This document shows positions 6,866-7,826 of a stretch of 7,826 nucleotides of DNA, in pieces. The stretch is from Gammaproteobacteria bacterium (GTDB lineage: Bacteria > Gemmatimonadota > Gemmatimonadetes > Longimicrobiales > Gaopeijiaceae): positions 1 to 7,826 of the forward strand of contig VYDD01000139.1 in the NCBI GenBank assembly GCA_009843625.1. The letters run 5' to 3'. Both the position numbers and the translations under genes were made by a program. Below the pieces are notes generated by a model. It was not told the origin of the DNA. It made no database searches and saw nothing but the letters and a program-made list of their open reading frames with translations. Positions within the stretch are counted from its first letter, which is position 1; the number at the start of each line of letters is the position of its first letter.

Positions 6866-7826
6866 GCCTTGCCTGCCTCTCCGCTGGTGGCCGCACGCCA
6901 GAGGAGCAGGCAGAGCCCCGCGAAGATCAGTGTGCCGACCAGCCCGGATGACCCCGTGAAAAGGCCTTCGCTCCACGCGTGGCCAACAATCCACTGCGTA
7001 GCCCGCGAGGGGTCGCCGGTCACCTGGGTGACCAGGTAGATCGCACCCCCGATCAGGACCCCCACCAAGGCCGCTCCGGCAATCAGGCCGGAGCCGAACA
7101 GAACGCCCCGCTCGCGCTGCTCGGCCAGCCGGTCTCCGCCGCCGTCCGGGCCCGAATAGCGGCGGGTCAGCGCGCGCCGCATCATGCCCCCCACGAAGAT
7201 CGGGGTCATGAGCGAAACGGGCAGATACAACCCCACCGCGAACGCCAGCGACGGCAGCCTCAGTCCGAACTCGACGACGGCGGCGAGAGCCATGCCGACG
7301 ATGACGAACATCCAGGGCAGGGTATCGGCCAGCACGCCGTCCACGACCAGCTTCATCAGGTTCGCCTGGGGCGCCGCCAGTTCCGCTCCTCCGATGCCGT
7401 ACGATTCGTTGAGCACGATGAGCACCCCGCCCATCACCGCCGCGCTGGTGATCACCCCGATCAGCTCGCCGATCTGCTGCGAGCGCGGGGTGGCTCCCAG
7501 CAGGAATCCGGTCTTGAGATCCTGTGAGGTGTCTCCCGCGATCGCCGCCGAGATGCACACCACCGCGCCCACCGCCAGCACCGCGACCTTGGAGGCGGCG
7601 GTACCGTCGTTCAGCCCCAGCCCCACCCAGATCAGGGAAGTCAGCAGCAGGGCGGCGATGGTCATCCCCGAAACCGGGTTGGACGACGAGCCGATCAGCC
7701 CCACGATGCGCGACGACACCGTCACGAAGAAGAAGCTGAAGAGCACGATCAGGACCGCACCCAGCAGGTTCACCGGGACGCCAGGCCAGAGCCAGAGGGC
7801 CACCGCCAGCAGCGGGGCCAGCGTGA
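6862..7826 (-). CDS. OPT-family transporter, C-terminal half (5' end outside window)
   Basis: The frame is open from the window edge, giving 320 residues to the TGA, about half of a typical bacterial OPT protein. Members of this family import oligopeptides or metal-chelate complexes across the inner membrane, and the substrate cannot be told here. Family-like stretches are VSSRIVGLIGSSSNPVSGMT (visible residues 36-55), AGDTSQDLKTGFLLGATPRS (96-115), QQIGELIGV, and PSLAFAVGLYLPVSLMTPIF (191-210). About eight hydrophobic helices are seen, near 19-36, 51-70, 76-96, 119-139, 167-186, 190-214, 237-265 and 292-310. A charged loop lies at about 216-239 (RRALTRRYSGPDGGGDR). A GTG at 7803 is not the real start, because the frame and a hydrophobic sequence continue upstream. 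The gene converges on guaA and overlaps the downstream lipoprotein by four bases. Confidence 0.9.
   Translation of the reverse strand, partial: TLAPLLAVALWLWPGVPVNLLGAVLIVLFSFFFVTVSSRIVGLIGSSSNPVSGMTIAALLLTSLIWVGLGLNDGTAASKVAVLAVGAVVCISAAIAGDTSQDLKTGFLLGATPRSQQIGELIGVITSAAVMGGVLIVLNESYGIGGAELAAPQANLMKLVVDGVLADTLPWMFVIVGMALAAVVEFGLRLPSLAFAVGLYLPVSLMTPIFVGGMMRRALTRRYSGPDGGGDRLAEQRERGVLFGSGLIAGAALVGVLIGGAIYLVTQVTGDPSRATQWIVGHAWSEGLFTGSSGLVGTLIFAGLCLLLWRAATSGEAGKA

Noticed and set aside
1..7826. Mobile elements, CRISPR arrays, tRNA or rRNA genes, riboswitches
   Set aside because: I saw no direct repeat array, transposase motif, cloverleaf or known leader. The genes are packed with almost no space for such elements.

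Overview
The window is GC-rich, densely coded bacterial DNA. Nothing in it looks mobile, viral or CRISPR-like. The likely source is a GC-rich environmental bacterium. An archaeal/eukaryotic-type ProRS beside a plant-organelle-like HisRS, together with short lipoproteins, would suit Gemmatimonadota or a neighbouring phylum. That placement is inference from gene content and has not been tested.

Plus strand, 2-6481: a tightly packed co-directional run. It opens with the last 31 codons of what looks like folC (folate polyglutamylation), then hisS (histidyl-tRNA synthetase), an unrecognised lipoprotein, an unrecognised two-helix membrane protein, proS (prolyl-tRNA synthetase), lysA (diaminopimelate decarboxylase, last step to lysine) and guaA (GMP synthase). 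From hisS to guaA each junction overlaps by 4 to 8 bases or, at proS/lysA, leaves a single base. This suggests one polycistronic, translationally coupled unit. A promoter-like sequence overlaps the folC stop codon and would start transcription almost exactly at the hisS ATG, so hisS may be read from a leaderless mRNA.

Minus strand, 7826-6512: a convergent pair. The first is the C-terminal half of an OPT-family transporter, whose 5' end lies beyond the window. The second is a small lipoprotein whose GTG start overlaps the transporter stop (GTGA). The two transcription units meet at 6481/6512, where a GC-rich hairpin sits across the junction.

Most genes are housekeeping: two tRNA synthetases, amino-acid synthesis and purine synthesis. 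The less ordinary points are the altered motif 3 of HisRS, the apparent loss of most of the C-terminal zinc site of ProRS, the pair of unknown envelope proteins between the two synthetase genes, and the OPT/lipoprotein pair. I found no convincing wholly new system. There is no gene-free stretch longer than 300 bases.
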